Assembly (NCBI GenBank): GCA_045652125.1
Contig: JAZRTT010000027.1
Location: forward strand, 1 to 37,927
Reading direction: 5' to 3'
Source: Avoscillospira sp045652125
Lineage (GTDB): Bacteria > Bacillota > Clostridia > Oscillospirales > Oscillospiraceae
DNA length: 37,927 nucleotides
Both the position numbers and the translations under genes were made by a program. The notes beneath the pieces were generated by a model. It saw only the letters and a program-made list of their open reading frames with translations, was not told the origin of the DNA and did not search any database. This document shows positions 16,590 to 23,627 of the stretch, one piece after another; position 1 is the first letter of the stretch, and each line of letters begins with the position of its first letter.

Positions 16590-17892
16590 GCTGTATGCTG
16601 CCATGACCGGCCTGTGCGCCCCCGGTGACCGGGTGGTCTGCGCCCTTTCCGGCGGGGCCGATTCCGTGGCATTGCTCCACGGTCTGCTGGCCATTGAAGA
16701 AGCGCTGTCCATCACAGTTTCCGCTGCCCATTTTAATCACTGCCTCCGGGGCAGCGAATCCGATGCAGATGAGGCCTTTGTCCGTGCATTGTGTCAAAAA
16801 TGGAATGTGGAGCTGACTGTGGGAAGGGGCGATCCCAGGACCCTTTCCGGCAAAAGTCCGGAGGAAGCTGCCCGGGAATTGCGGTATGATTTTCTTTTGT
16901 CCCAGCCGGGGCTCATTGCCACGGCACACCATGGAGACGATCAGGTGGAAACGGTACTGTTGAACCTGCTCCGCGGAACCGGACTAAAGGGCCTGTGCGG
17001 AATGATGCCCAAACAGGGCCGGATCATCCGCCCTCTTTTGGATATCTCCCAACAGGAGATTTTGGATTATGTTCATGCCAACGGCCTTTCTTATTGTACC
17101 GATCGTACCAATCTGGAAGATGAGGCTCTGCGAAACCGCCTGCGGCATCATGTGGTGCCCCTGCTGAAAGAAGAGAACCCAAATCTGACCCATACTGTCT
17201 GCCGCATGACCAAACTTTTGCGGCAGGACGAAGCCTGTTTGGATCGGCAGGCGGAGGATCTGCTGAAAGCCGCCCAAAGGGAAAAAGGGTATGATTGCCC
17301 GACTTTGTGGGCAGCGGATCCGGTTTTGCGCCGCAGAGCCATTCGCCGCCTTTTGCCAAACCCGAAGCCATCTATGGCGCAGGTGGAGGCGGTGGAGCAG
17401 CTCCTGCAGCGGCAGAATGGGTCCTGCTCGGTGGAATTATCCGGCGGCATGCTGATCCGGCGAACCTATGCGCTGCTGACCATTGAGCAGGAGAGAACGG
17501 AAGGCGTTTTTGAACAGCAAACCGTGCGTTGCGGAGCATTTACCGAGCTTCCGGGACAAAACAGATATGTGTCTCTCACAGGTCCTGTGCCTGTGTCGGA
17601 GCCGGTGGACAATCAAACCGCCTTTGCCATCCGATTTCAGGCAGAGCCTGTGGTGCAGGTGCGTTCCAGGCTGCCCGGGGACACTATCCGCCTGCCCGGC
17701 GGAACAAAGACTCTGAAAAAGTGGATGATTGACCGGAAAGTCCCTGCCCATTTACGGGATCGGATTCCGGTGTTTGCCGATGAACAAGGCGTGATTGCCG
17801 TTTTTGGACTGGGCTGTGACGAAAGCCGCAAAGCTCTGCCCGGAGAACAGGCTTGGATTTTGCGTGTGGAGACAAAGGAGAGAGACAAATGA
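16579..17892 (+). CDS. tilS: tRNA(Ile)-lysidine synthase TilS
   Basis: This 437-residue enzyme attaches lysine to C34 of the tRNA-Ile that reads AUA, using ATP. The PP-loop SGGADSVAL lies at about 24-32, followed by FNHCLRGSESD and the HHGDDQVETVLLNLLRGTG block. The C-terminal TilS domain contains SRLPGDTIRLPGGTKTLKKWM. The GTG start lies inside the end of dnaB with GGGAG ten bases before it. The stop overlaps hpt by four bases (ATGA). tilS-hpt is a classic Firmicutes pair. The length is normal for the family. Confidence 0.95.
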   Translation: MNRKLYAAMTGLCAPGDRVVCALSGGADSVALLHGLLAIEEALSITVSAAHFNHCLRGSESDADEAFVRALCQKWNVELTVGRGDPRTLSGKSPEEAARELRYDFLLSQPGLIATAHHGDDQVETVLLNLLRGTGLKGLCGMMPKQGRIIRPLLDISQQEILDYVHANGLSYCTDRTNLEDEALRNRLRHHVVPLLKEENPNLTHTVCRMTKLLRQDEACLDRQAEDLLKAAQREKGYDCPTLWAADPVLRRRAIRRLLPNPKPSMAQVEAVEQLLQRQNGSCSVELSGGMLIRRTYALLTIEQERTEGVFEQQTVRCGAFTELPGQNRYVSLTGPVPVSEPVDNQTAFAIRFQAEPVVQVRSRLPGDTIRLPGGTKTLKKWMIDRKVPAHLRDRIPVFADEQGVIAVFGLGCDESRKALPGEQAWILRVETKERDK

Positions 17893-18446
17893 TCCATTCG
17901 ACAGACATGATGCAGGACATTGAAAAAGTTTTGGTGACCCGGGAGGAACTGCAAAGCCGGATTCGGGAAGTGGCAGCACAGATGAGTCGTGACTATCGGG
18001 GGAAAAACCCCATTCTGGTCGGCGTTCTCAAGGGCGTGGTTCCTTTTTATGCTGCCATGACGCAGGCCATGGACATTCCCATGCAGCAGGATTTCATGAG
18101 CATTACTTCTTATGAGGGAGGCGCTTCCTCTACCGGAGTGCTGACCTTCCGCAAGGATATCGACCAGGATATTTCCGGACGCCATGTAGTGATTTTGGAG
18201 GATATTCTGGACTCCGGACGGACGCTGAAGAAAATCACCGACCTGCTGTGGCAGCGGAATCCGGCTTCACTAAAGATCTGCACCATGCTGGACAAGCCTT
18301 CGGGCAGAAAAGAAAATCTGGAAGCGGATTATGTCTGTGTTACCATTCCCGATGGCTTTGTGGTGGGGATGGGTCTGGATTATCAGGACTATTACCGCAA
18401 TCTGCCCTTTGTGGGCATTTTGAAACAAGAAGTTTATCAGGACTGA
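17889..18446 (+). CDS. hpt: Hypoxanthine (guanine) phosphoribosyltransferase
   Basis: This 185-residue purine salvage enzyme makes IMP or GMP from the free base and PRPP. The PRPP motif VVILEDILDSGRTL (acidic pair E104-D105) and the early VGVLKGVVPF loop are present, with DYVCVTIPDGFVVGMGLDY near the end contacting the base. Its ATG overlaps the tilS stop codon, and AAGGAG lies seven bases upstream. In many Firmicutes ftsH comes next; here deoC follows after 12 bases, placing base and deoxynucleoside salvage together. Confidence 0.96.
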   Translation: MIHSTDMMQDIEKVLVTREELQSRIREVAAQMSRDYRGKNPILVGVLKGVVPFYAAMTQAMDIPMQQDFMSITSYEGGASSTGVLTFRKDIDQDISGRHVVILEDILDSGRTLKKITDLLWQRNPASLKICTMLDKPSGRKENLEADYVCVTIPDGFVVGMGLDYQDYYRNLPFVGILKQEVYQD

Positions 18447-18458
18447 TAAGGAGGAACT

Positions 18459-19127
18459 ATGGAGCTCAAAACCATCCTTTCCGCCTGTGATCATACCATG
18501 CTTGCCCAATCTGCCACATGGGAGCAGATCAAGGCTCTGTGCGATGACGGCATTACTTACGGGGTGGCCTCTGTGTGCATTCCCGCGTCTTATGTTTCTG
18601 CCGCCAAAGCATATGTGGGAGACAAGCTGGCCGTCTGTACGGTCATCGGCTTCCCCAACGGCTATTCCACCACCGCTGCCAAGTGTTTTGAAGCTGCAGA
18701 TGCGGTAGAAAACGGTGCCGATGAGATTGATATGGTCATTAACATTGGCTGGCTGAAAGACGGGCGATTTGATGAACTGCTGGATGAGATCAGGGCGGTG
18801 AAGGAAGCCTGCGGCGGCAGACTTTTGAAAGTCATTATTGAAACCTGCCTGCTGACGGAGGACGAAAAAATCAAAATGTGTGATATCGTCTCCCGTTCCG
18901 GTGCAGATTTCATCAAGACTTCCACCGGGTTCTCCACAGCCGGAGCCTCCTTTGCCGATGTGGAACTTTTTGCAAAGCACATCGCCTCTCATGTGAAGAT
19001 CAAGGCTGCCGGCGGCATTTCTTCCCTTTCCGATGCGGAAGAATTTCTCCGTCTGGGTGCCTCCCGGTTGGGAACCAGCCGGATCGTAAAGATCGCAAAA
19101 AATCAGCAAAATCAAGAAAAACAGTAA
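18459..19127 (+). CDS. deoC: Deoxyribose-phosphate aldolase
   Basis: This 222-residue class I aldolase splits 2-deoxyribose 5-phosphate into glyceraldehyde 3-phosphate and acetaldehyde. The active site is complete: DEIDMVINIG (D91), the Schiff-base lysine in DFIKTSTGF (K153) and the helper lysine in KIKAAGGI (K182). AAGGAGG lies six bases before the ATG. It is the last gene of the dnaB-tilS-hpt-deoC run and stops just before a terminator. No other deo gene is nearby, so it is not in the usual deoCAB setting. Confidence 0.97.
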   Translation: MELKTILSACDHTMLAQSATWEQIKALCDDGITYGVASVCIPASYVSAAKAYVGDKLAVCTVIGFPNGYSTTAAKCFEAADAVENGADEIDMVINIGWLKDGRFDELLDEIRAVKEACGGRLLKVIIETCLLTEDEKIKMCDIVSRSGADFIKTSTGFSTAGASFADVELFAKHIASHVKIKAAGGISSLSDAEEFLRLGASRLGTSRIVKIAKNQQNQEKQ

Positions 19128-19130
19128 AAT

Positions 19131-19157
19131 AAAAAGCCCCCCATCGGGGGGCTTTTT
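19131..19157 (+). terminator. Terminator after deoC
   Basis: AAAAAGCCCCCC (19131-19142) pairs perfectly with GGGGGGCTTTTT (19146-19157) across a three-base loop. It can act on both strands. Confidence 0.9.
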
Positions 19158-19160
19158 CAG

Positions 19161-19180
19161 CGTGTCAAAAAGTGTTTTGA
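19161..19180. repeat. Small inverted repeat behind a terminator, copy 1
   Basis: CGTGTCAAAAAGTGTTTTGA contains the inverted repeat TCAAAA/TTTTGA. It lies three bases after the deoC terminator. A close match occurs at 37375-37394, in the same position behind the cls hairpin. Confidence 0.45.
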
Positions 19181-19185
19181 CCCAC

Positions 19186-19221
19186 AAAAAATGTCCGTCC
19201 CGGGAGGGACGGACATTTTTT
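19186..19221. terminator. Terminator of the SLH-domain gene (bidirectional)
   Basis: A perfect 16-base stem (19186-19201 with 19206-19221), a GGGA loop and A6/T6 ends lie nine bases past the SLH gene's stop codon. With the deoC terminator it insulates two converging genes. Confidence 0.92.
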
Positions 19222-19229
19222 GCAGGAAT

Positions 19230-22166
19230 TTAGTAGGTGATCACGCGGTGCAGGATGCAGGCCATCTCCGCACGGGTGATGTTGGTCTTGGGGCTGATCT
19301 TGTTGTTGGAGCCCTGAATGACACCGTGACCCACCAGATCGGAGATCGCAGTGGTTGCCCAGCTGCTGATGGTTCTGTAATCACCAAAGGAGCTGGCGTT
19401 GGTGCTGCTGCTGTAACGCAGAGTGCGGTTGGTTTCTTCCAGGGTGCGATGGATCAGGACCATGGCCTCTTCACGGGTAATGTTGGCCTTGGGGTTGAAC
19501 TTGCCGTTGGTACCCTGTGCAATGCCCAGATATTTGGCAATGCCGACAGCCTTGTAGGTCTCCTGTGCGTAAGAAGTGGAGCCGTTTACCACATCGGAGA
19601 AGTTGCTGGTGACCTGTGTAGTGCTGTAATCTTCTTCCAGGAAGGCACGGTACAGCATCAGCATGAAGTCGCCGCGGGTGATGTTGGCGCTGGGATTATA
19701 TCTTCCGTTGGAACCCTGAGCGATGCCTTCGTAGTACAGGAAATCCACAGAATCGGCAGCCCAGTTGTAGCTTCTGCTGGTAATATCACTGAACACAGCG
19801 GAGGAGTCCTTGGTCTGCACCTTGTAGGTGATCGTACCGGAATCGGGGTTGGAGCCGCTGGAAGTGTAGGCTGTGTATTTCAGGGTGATGGTACCGCTAA
19901 AGCCTGCTGCAGGCACCAAACTGACGTTCTCAAGGGATTTGTAGGTGGTGCTGTTCGTGACATTGTAGTTGTAGTAGAACTGGTCACCGGTCATGACACG
20001 CTGTGCTTCGGTCACGCGGCTGTAACCGCCCACGGAGGGAATGCTGCGGTACAGGGTAGCCTGTTGAGCAGAGGGCAGGGTGAATACCACATAGCCCAGG
20101 GTCTTGCCGGTAGCATTGCGGTAGTTTGATGCGATGCTGCTGGCCCCATTGACGCCCAGGGTCGTGCCTCTGGCACCAATGTTGCTGTCGCTTCCGTTGA
20201 GGTTGATGACAACATAGCCTGACAGAGAGTCATTCCTGGTGCCGTAGGCTGTGAAGGGAATTTCCACGGTGTAGGAAGAGCTGTAAGAAGCAGGCATATA
20301 GGTCACACCGGACAGGGAATAGGTTTTGTTGCTGCCGGTACCGCTGCCGGAAGAGGAGGGCACGAACTTCATGGAGCGGGTGACTTCCGTGGTGCGGGCT
20401 GTGGTGGTATAGAGGTCACCGTAGGCAGGAACCTTCGTGGACACGTCAAAGTACACATAAGAAAGGCTGGAGCTGCTGGACTGTCTGTTGCTGTTCCAGT
20501 AGTTTACAAAATCGGAATACTTGAAGGAGACCGGCTCATTGTAGGTGGTCTCGTACTCAATGGCAGAGGTATCGCCTACGATCAGGGTCACATCCACAGC
20601 ACCCACAGCCACATTGCCGTCCAGAGCGGAAATGGTAAAGACGGTGGTGTCGTTGGTGGAGCTCTTCTGACGGAAACCGACATAATCCACCTGCTGTTCA
20701 GACACACGCTTATTGCCGGTGATCCAGCTGCCGGTGCCGTTGGGCTCGATCAGTTCGCCGCCGGAGCTGGAGGTCACGGAGAATTCATAATAGTCAATGT
20801 CGGTACCGGTTCCGGGCATGACCAGATTGATCAGCTCCATGAGAGAATAGTTGGACAGGTTGGCACCAACCACAGAGGAATTGAACAGTCCGTAGGTGGC
20901 AGAAGCGGCGATTCCATTATCGTCAAAGCGGAAGCTGGAGATTCCTTCCCGGACTTCCACCCGCAGGCTGGCAGTTTCGCAGAAAGACACATAAACCGTC
21001 TTGGGAGCCACATCGCTTGTCAGGATGGTGGTGGTGCTGTCAATTCTGATATTTTCCTTGAGGGTAAATCTCACAGAACCGGAGTCTCTGCCATCGGGTT
21101 CCACGCGGAATTCCTGATTGTCAAAGGCAGTTACGTCCAGGCCGGTGCTTGCTACATAGTCAAACTCAGCGGAAGTAATGGCTCTGCCGTTGTAGTACAG
21201 GGTGGGCTCCAGGGTGATGGAGGAGCCGTCAGTGGTTTCGTTGTCGCAGGCGATGTAAGCAGAGCTGCTGACTGTGACAAGCAGTGTGCACACACTGGGC
21301 TCGCCCAAAGTATACTCGGTTCTGGAGGGATTATTCAATGTAAGCGTTGCAGTGATCAGGGCTTCGCCGGGGGCTCTGGCTGTGAGATTGCCATAGGAGT
21401 CCACATAAACCACACTCGTATCATCAGACGTATATCTGATCGTGGCATCGGATTCAGCGGCGAAGGGTTCGATGGCCACATTCATGTTGGTCTCCTGACC
21501 CACACTCATCTCAAGCTCCTGATCGGGGTCATCCCAGCTCAGCTGGACAACATTCCCTCTCACAGTGACCACACAGGTATCGGTCACACCGTCGCCGGCG
21601 CTTGCTGTGATGGTGGCGGTGGCGGAAGTCTGGCCGGCCGGCAGGCTTCTGGCAGTCACAGAACCGTCGGAGTCGACCGTCGCGATCCGATCGTTACTGC
21701 TGGACCAAGTTACATCGGTACCTTCGGGAGAGACATCCGCAGTCAGGGTGTATCGGCTTCCGGGCACCAGGGACAATGTAGCGGGAGAGACGGAGATCGT
21801 TTTCTCCACTTCCGGTTCTGTAACGGTGATCGTGGTGGAAGCAGAAGCAGAATCGCTGACCGGAGTCTCGCCGGTTTCGTCTGTATAGGAAGCAGTAACG
21901 TTAATAACGTAAGAGCCGGTTGCCGTGGGCGTAAATTCGACCGTATCAGCCGAACCTTCCGCTTCACCGCCCCACTCATAGGTGATTTCGGCTCCGTCGG
22001 GCGCACCGGTTACATACGCGGTCAGCGTGATCGGCTCGCCGACTGTGGTGGTATTGGCACCGCTGATGGTGACGGTGAGGCCGTCGGCCAGGGCGGTGGG
22101 CATAACGCCCAGGACCATGACCAGAACCAAAATCAGGCTCAGGACTCTGGAGATGTTTTTCTTCAT
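19230..22166 (-). CDS. Secreted surface protein with Ig-like/Big2 repeats and three SLH domains
   Basis: This 978-residue protein has a clear signal peptide (MKK, a hydrophobic core, cleavage near ALA-DG at about 27). It then has a PKD/Ig-like domain (about 30-117), two bacterial Ig-like Big2-type domains (about 118-204 and 206-303, with TWSSSNDRIATVDSDGSV) and a long beta-rich Ser/Thr/Tyr-rich middle that I do not recognise (about 304-785). Three S-layer-homology modules follow (about 790-843, 855-910 and 926-978), each with GIAQGxNGxxNPxxNITR-like cores. SLH modules hold proteins to secondary wall polymers. AGAGGTG precedes the ATG by seven bases. The role, whether adhesion or structure, is inferred. 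Confidence 0.92.
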   Translation of the reverse strand: MKKNISRVLSLILVLVMVLGVMPTALADGLTVTISGANTTTVGEPITLTAYVTGAPDGAEITYEWGGEAEGSADTVEFTPTATGSYVINVTASYTDETGETPVSDSASASTTITVTEPEVEKTISVSPATLSLVPGSRYTLTADVSPEGTDVTWSSSNDRIATVDSDGSVTARSLPAGQTSATATITASAGDGVTDTCVVTVRGNVVQLSWDDPDQELEMSVGQETNMNVAIEPFAAESDATIRYTSDDTSVVYVDSYGNLTARAPGEALITATLTLNNPSRTEYTLGEPSVCTLLVTVSSSAYIACDNETTDGSSITLEPTLYYNGRAITSAEFDYVASTGLDVTAFDNQEFRVEPDGRDSGSVRFTLKENIRIDSTTTILTSDVAPKTVYVSFCETASLRVEVREGISSFRFDDNGIAASATYGLFNSSVVGANLSNYSLMELINLVMPGTGTDIDYYEFSVTSSSGGELIEPNGTGSWITGNKRVSEQQVDYVGFRQKSSTNDTTVFTISALDGNVAVGAVDVTLIVGDTSAIEYETTYNEPVSFKYSDFVNYWNSNRQSSSSSLSYVYFDVSTKVPAYGDLYTTTARTTEVTRSMKFVPSSSGSGTGSNKTYSLSGVTYMPASYSSSYTVEIPFTAYGTRNDSLSGYVVINLNGSDSNIGARGTTLGVNGASSIASNYRNATGKTLGYVVFTLPSAQQATLYRSIPSVGGYSRVTEAQRVMTGDQFYYNYNVTNSTTYKSLENVSLVPAAGFSGTITLKYTAYTSSGSNPDSGTITYKVQTKDSSAVFSDITSRSYNWAADSVDFLYYEGIAQGSNGRYNPSANITRGDFMLMLYRAFLEEDYSTTQVTSNFSDVVNGSTSYAQETYKAVGIAKYLGIAQGTNGKFNPKANITREEAMVLIHRTLEETNRTLRYSSSTNASSFGDYRTISSWATTAISDLVGHGVIQGSNNKISPKTNITRAEMACILHRVITY

Positions 22167-22231
22167 AGTTTTGCACCTCTTTCAAAGAATTACGAAATGA
22201 TGGAAAATTCACATTTGAATTTTATGGACGT

Positions 22232-22260
22232 ATTCTAGCACATTTTTTCATATTTGTACA
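22232..22260 (-). promoter_or_regulatory. Promoter of the SLH-domain gene
   Basis: TGTACA (22260-22255) and TAGAAT (22237-22232) are 17 bases apart on the minus strand, and TGC before the -10 makes it an extended type. The leader is about 60 nt. Confidence 0.55.
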
Positions 22261-22410
22261 GCGTTTTTCAAAGAATTCATCGATTCTTCAAAAACATTAC
22301 GTCAACCCACAACATCTGGTATATGAGACGCTGCCGCCACCACAATGGTTCCCGTTTTTGCTAAAAAATTTTTTTGGAACGCGGCCGACACCCTTTGCGT
22401 TTCCCTGCTC

Positions 22411-22439
22411 TTGCAAAAAATCGCCCCGGGGATTATAAT
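22411..22439 (+). promoter_or_regulatory. Promoter of the greA-type gene
   Basis: TTGCAA (22411-22416) and TATAAT (22434-22439) are spaced by 17 bases. The predicted transcript start near 22446 leaves a leader of only about 20 nt and rules out starts upstream of 22465. Confidence 0.75.
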
Positions 22440-22464
22440 CATAACGGAAACGAGGGAAACTACA

Positions 22465-22962
22465 ATGTATCATGAATTAACACCCCAGGACATTCAAATT
22501 ATGGAGCGGGAACTGGAAGAAAAACGTCTGCGGGAACTGCCTGCCGCCATTGAGGAGGTCAAGCGTACCCGGGCCTTCGGTGATCTTTCGGAAAACTACG
22601 AATATAAAGCCGCCAAGCAGGTGCAGAACGCCCTGAAAAAGCGAATCCGCTATCTGGAACGGATGATCAAATCCGCTGCCATCATTGAAAATGACTACGC
22701 AGATGACCAGGTGGGTCTGTTTGACCGTGTGGAGCTGTATCTGGAAGAAGACGACGATACGGAGGTTTTGCAGGTGGTCACCACAGTCCGCTGTGACCCG
22801 ACCCAGGGGCGGATCAGCAAGGAATCCCCTGCCGGGAAAGCCCTTTTGGGCAAGCGGGTGGGCGATCGGTTTTTGGTGGAAGTGTCCGATACCTATTCTT
22901 ATTATGCGGTGGTTCGGCGGATCACCAAGGAGCAGGACGACGGCACAGCACCGATTTTGTGA
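22465..22962 (+). CDS. GreA/GreB-type transcription elongation factor
   Basis: This 165-residue factor should enter the RNA polymerase secondary channel and stimulate cleavage of backtracked RNA. It has an N-terminal coiled-coil with the tip motif GDLSENYEYKAAK, whose acidic residues D40 and E43 are those that place magnesium. A C-terminal FKBP-like domain includes SKESPAGKALLGKRVGDRF. Tyr follows ENx where canonical GreA reads ENAEY, so it is slightly divergent and could be a second Gre-like paralogue. The start at 22465 is set by the promoter 26 bases upstream. Confidence 0.9.
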   Translation: MYHELTPQDIQIMERELEEKRLRELPAAIEEVKRTRAFGDLSENYEYKAAKQVQNALKKRIRYLERMIKSAAIIENDYADDQVGLFDRVELYLEEDDDTEVLQVVTTVRCDPTQGRISKESPAGKALLGKRVGDRFLVEVSDTYSYYAVVRRITKEQDDGTAPIL

Positions 22963-23034
22963 TTTGCTCCCCGGCCGAAGTCCGGTCAACGGCTGGTTTT
23001 TGTTGAAAAAATTGCAGTTTTTCCAAAAAATCTC

Positions 23035-23063
23035 TTTACAACGCCACTTTCCTGTGTTATTCT
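23035..23063 (+). promoter_or_regulatory. Promoter of rpsO
   Basis: TTTACA (23035-23040) and TATTCT (23058-23063) are 17 bases apart, with TG one base before the -10. The transcript would carry a leader of about 120 nt. Confidence 0.6.
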
Positions 23064-23069
23064 AATCAG

Positions 23070-23193
23070 GCTGGCGTGAAATGCGCCCATGGCCCCATTT
23101 CTCAGTTTCGGGAGAGAGCCTGGTTTTACACGGGCATTCTGCCGACCCGTTTCTTAGAGTGCGGGCAATCTATTTTGAAAGGTGGAAACAATT
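23070..23193 (+). promoter_or_regulatory. Structured leader of rpsO, candidate S15 autoregulatory RNA
   Basis: Between the promoter and the start codon lies about 124 nt able to fold. CGTGAAA (from 23074) can pair with TTTTACACG, and GCATTC can pair with GAGTGC further on, giving a multi-stem leader that ends at the GAAAGG ribosome site. S15 represses its own mRNA in several phyla through differing leader folds. That this one does so is inference. Confidence 0.4.
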
Positions 23194-23460
23194 ATGATCC
23201 GCAAAGAAGACAAGAACGCCATTATTCTGGCCAACGCTACCCATGAGGGCGATACCGGTTCTCCCGAAGTTCAGATCGCCATCCTCACCGCCCGTATCAA
23301 CGAGCTCACCGATCACCTGCGCGTCCACAAGCATGACAACCACTCCCGCCGCGGTCTGCTTATGATGGTTGGTAAGCGCCGCAGCCTGCTGGACTATCTG
23401 GCAAAGAAGGATATCAACCGTTATCGTGCCATCATCGCTAAGCTGGGCATCCGTAAGTAA
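23194..23460 (+). CDS. rpsO: 30S ribosomal protein S15
   Basis: This 88-residue protein binds 16S rRNA at a three-way junction early in 30S assembly. It reads as typical S15 throughout, with GDTGSPEVQIAILTxRI, LRVHKHDNHSRRGLLMMVGKR and a basic C-terminus. ATG at 23194 follows GAAAGGTGG; a GTG 12 bases earlier overlaps that ribosome site and is unlikely. rpsO followed by pnp is a conserved bacterial order. It has its own terminator. Confidence 0.97.
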   Translation: MIRKEDKNAIILANATHEGDTGSPEVQIAILTARINELTDHLRVHKHDNHSRRGLLMMVGKRRSLLDYLAKKDINRYRAIIAKLGIRK

Positions 23461-23469
23461 GTAAACCCA

Positions 23470-23501
23470 AGATGGGCAGACCCCGGTCTGCCCATCTTTT
23501 T
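23470..23501 (+). terminator. Terminator between rpsO and pnp
   Basis: A perfect 12-base stem (23470-23481 with 23486-23497), a CCCG loop and a T5 run lie just after rpsO. pnp therefore depends on read-through or on its own weak promoter. Confidence 0.88.
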
Positions 23502-23510
23502 AGAAGTACA

Positions 23511-23600
23511 CTTCCGCGTGGGGTCTGTTTTAGCAGTTGAAAGAGCCGCCCGGGCAAATGTTCGGACTTCCCTTTCAAGTGCTAAACTCCCATGCGGAAG
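23511..23600 (+). promoter_or_regulatory. Long hairpin in the pnp leader
   Basis: A 90-nt foldback lies just upstream of pnp. The base is a 12-base pairing (23511-23522 with 23589-23600, one G-T pair). Above an internal loop, TTTAGCAGTTGAAAG pairs with CTTTCAAGTGCTAAA except for one G-G mismatch, and the inner G+C part can fold further. In E. coli, RNase III cuts a long pnp leader hairpin and PNPase then represses its own mRNA; this hairpin is placed to serve similarly. That function is inference. Confidence 0.65.
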
Positions 23601-23627
23601 CCCACCTATTTTTTAAGGAGGTTTCTC

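Noticed and set aside
19131..19221. Two adjacent hairpins taken as the start of a repeat array or CRISPR
   Set aside because: They are different sequences, each placed at the end of one converging gene with A/T flanks, so they are terminators.
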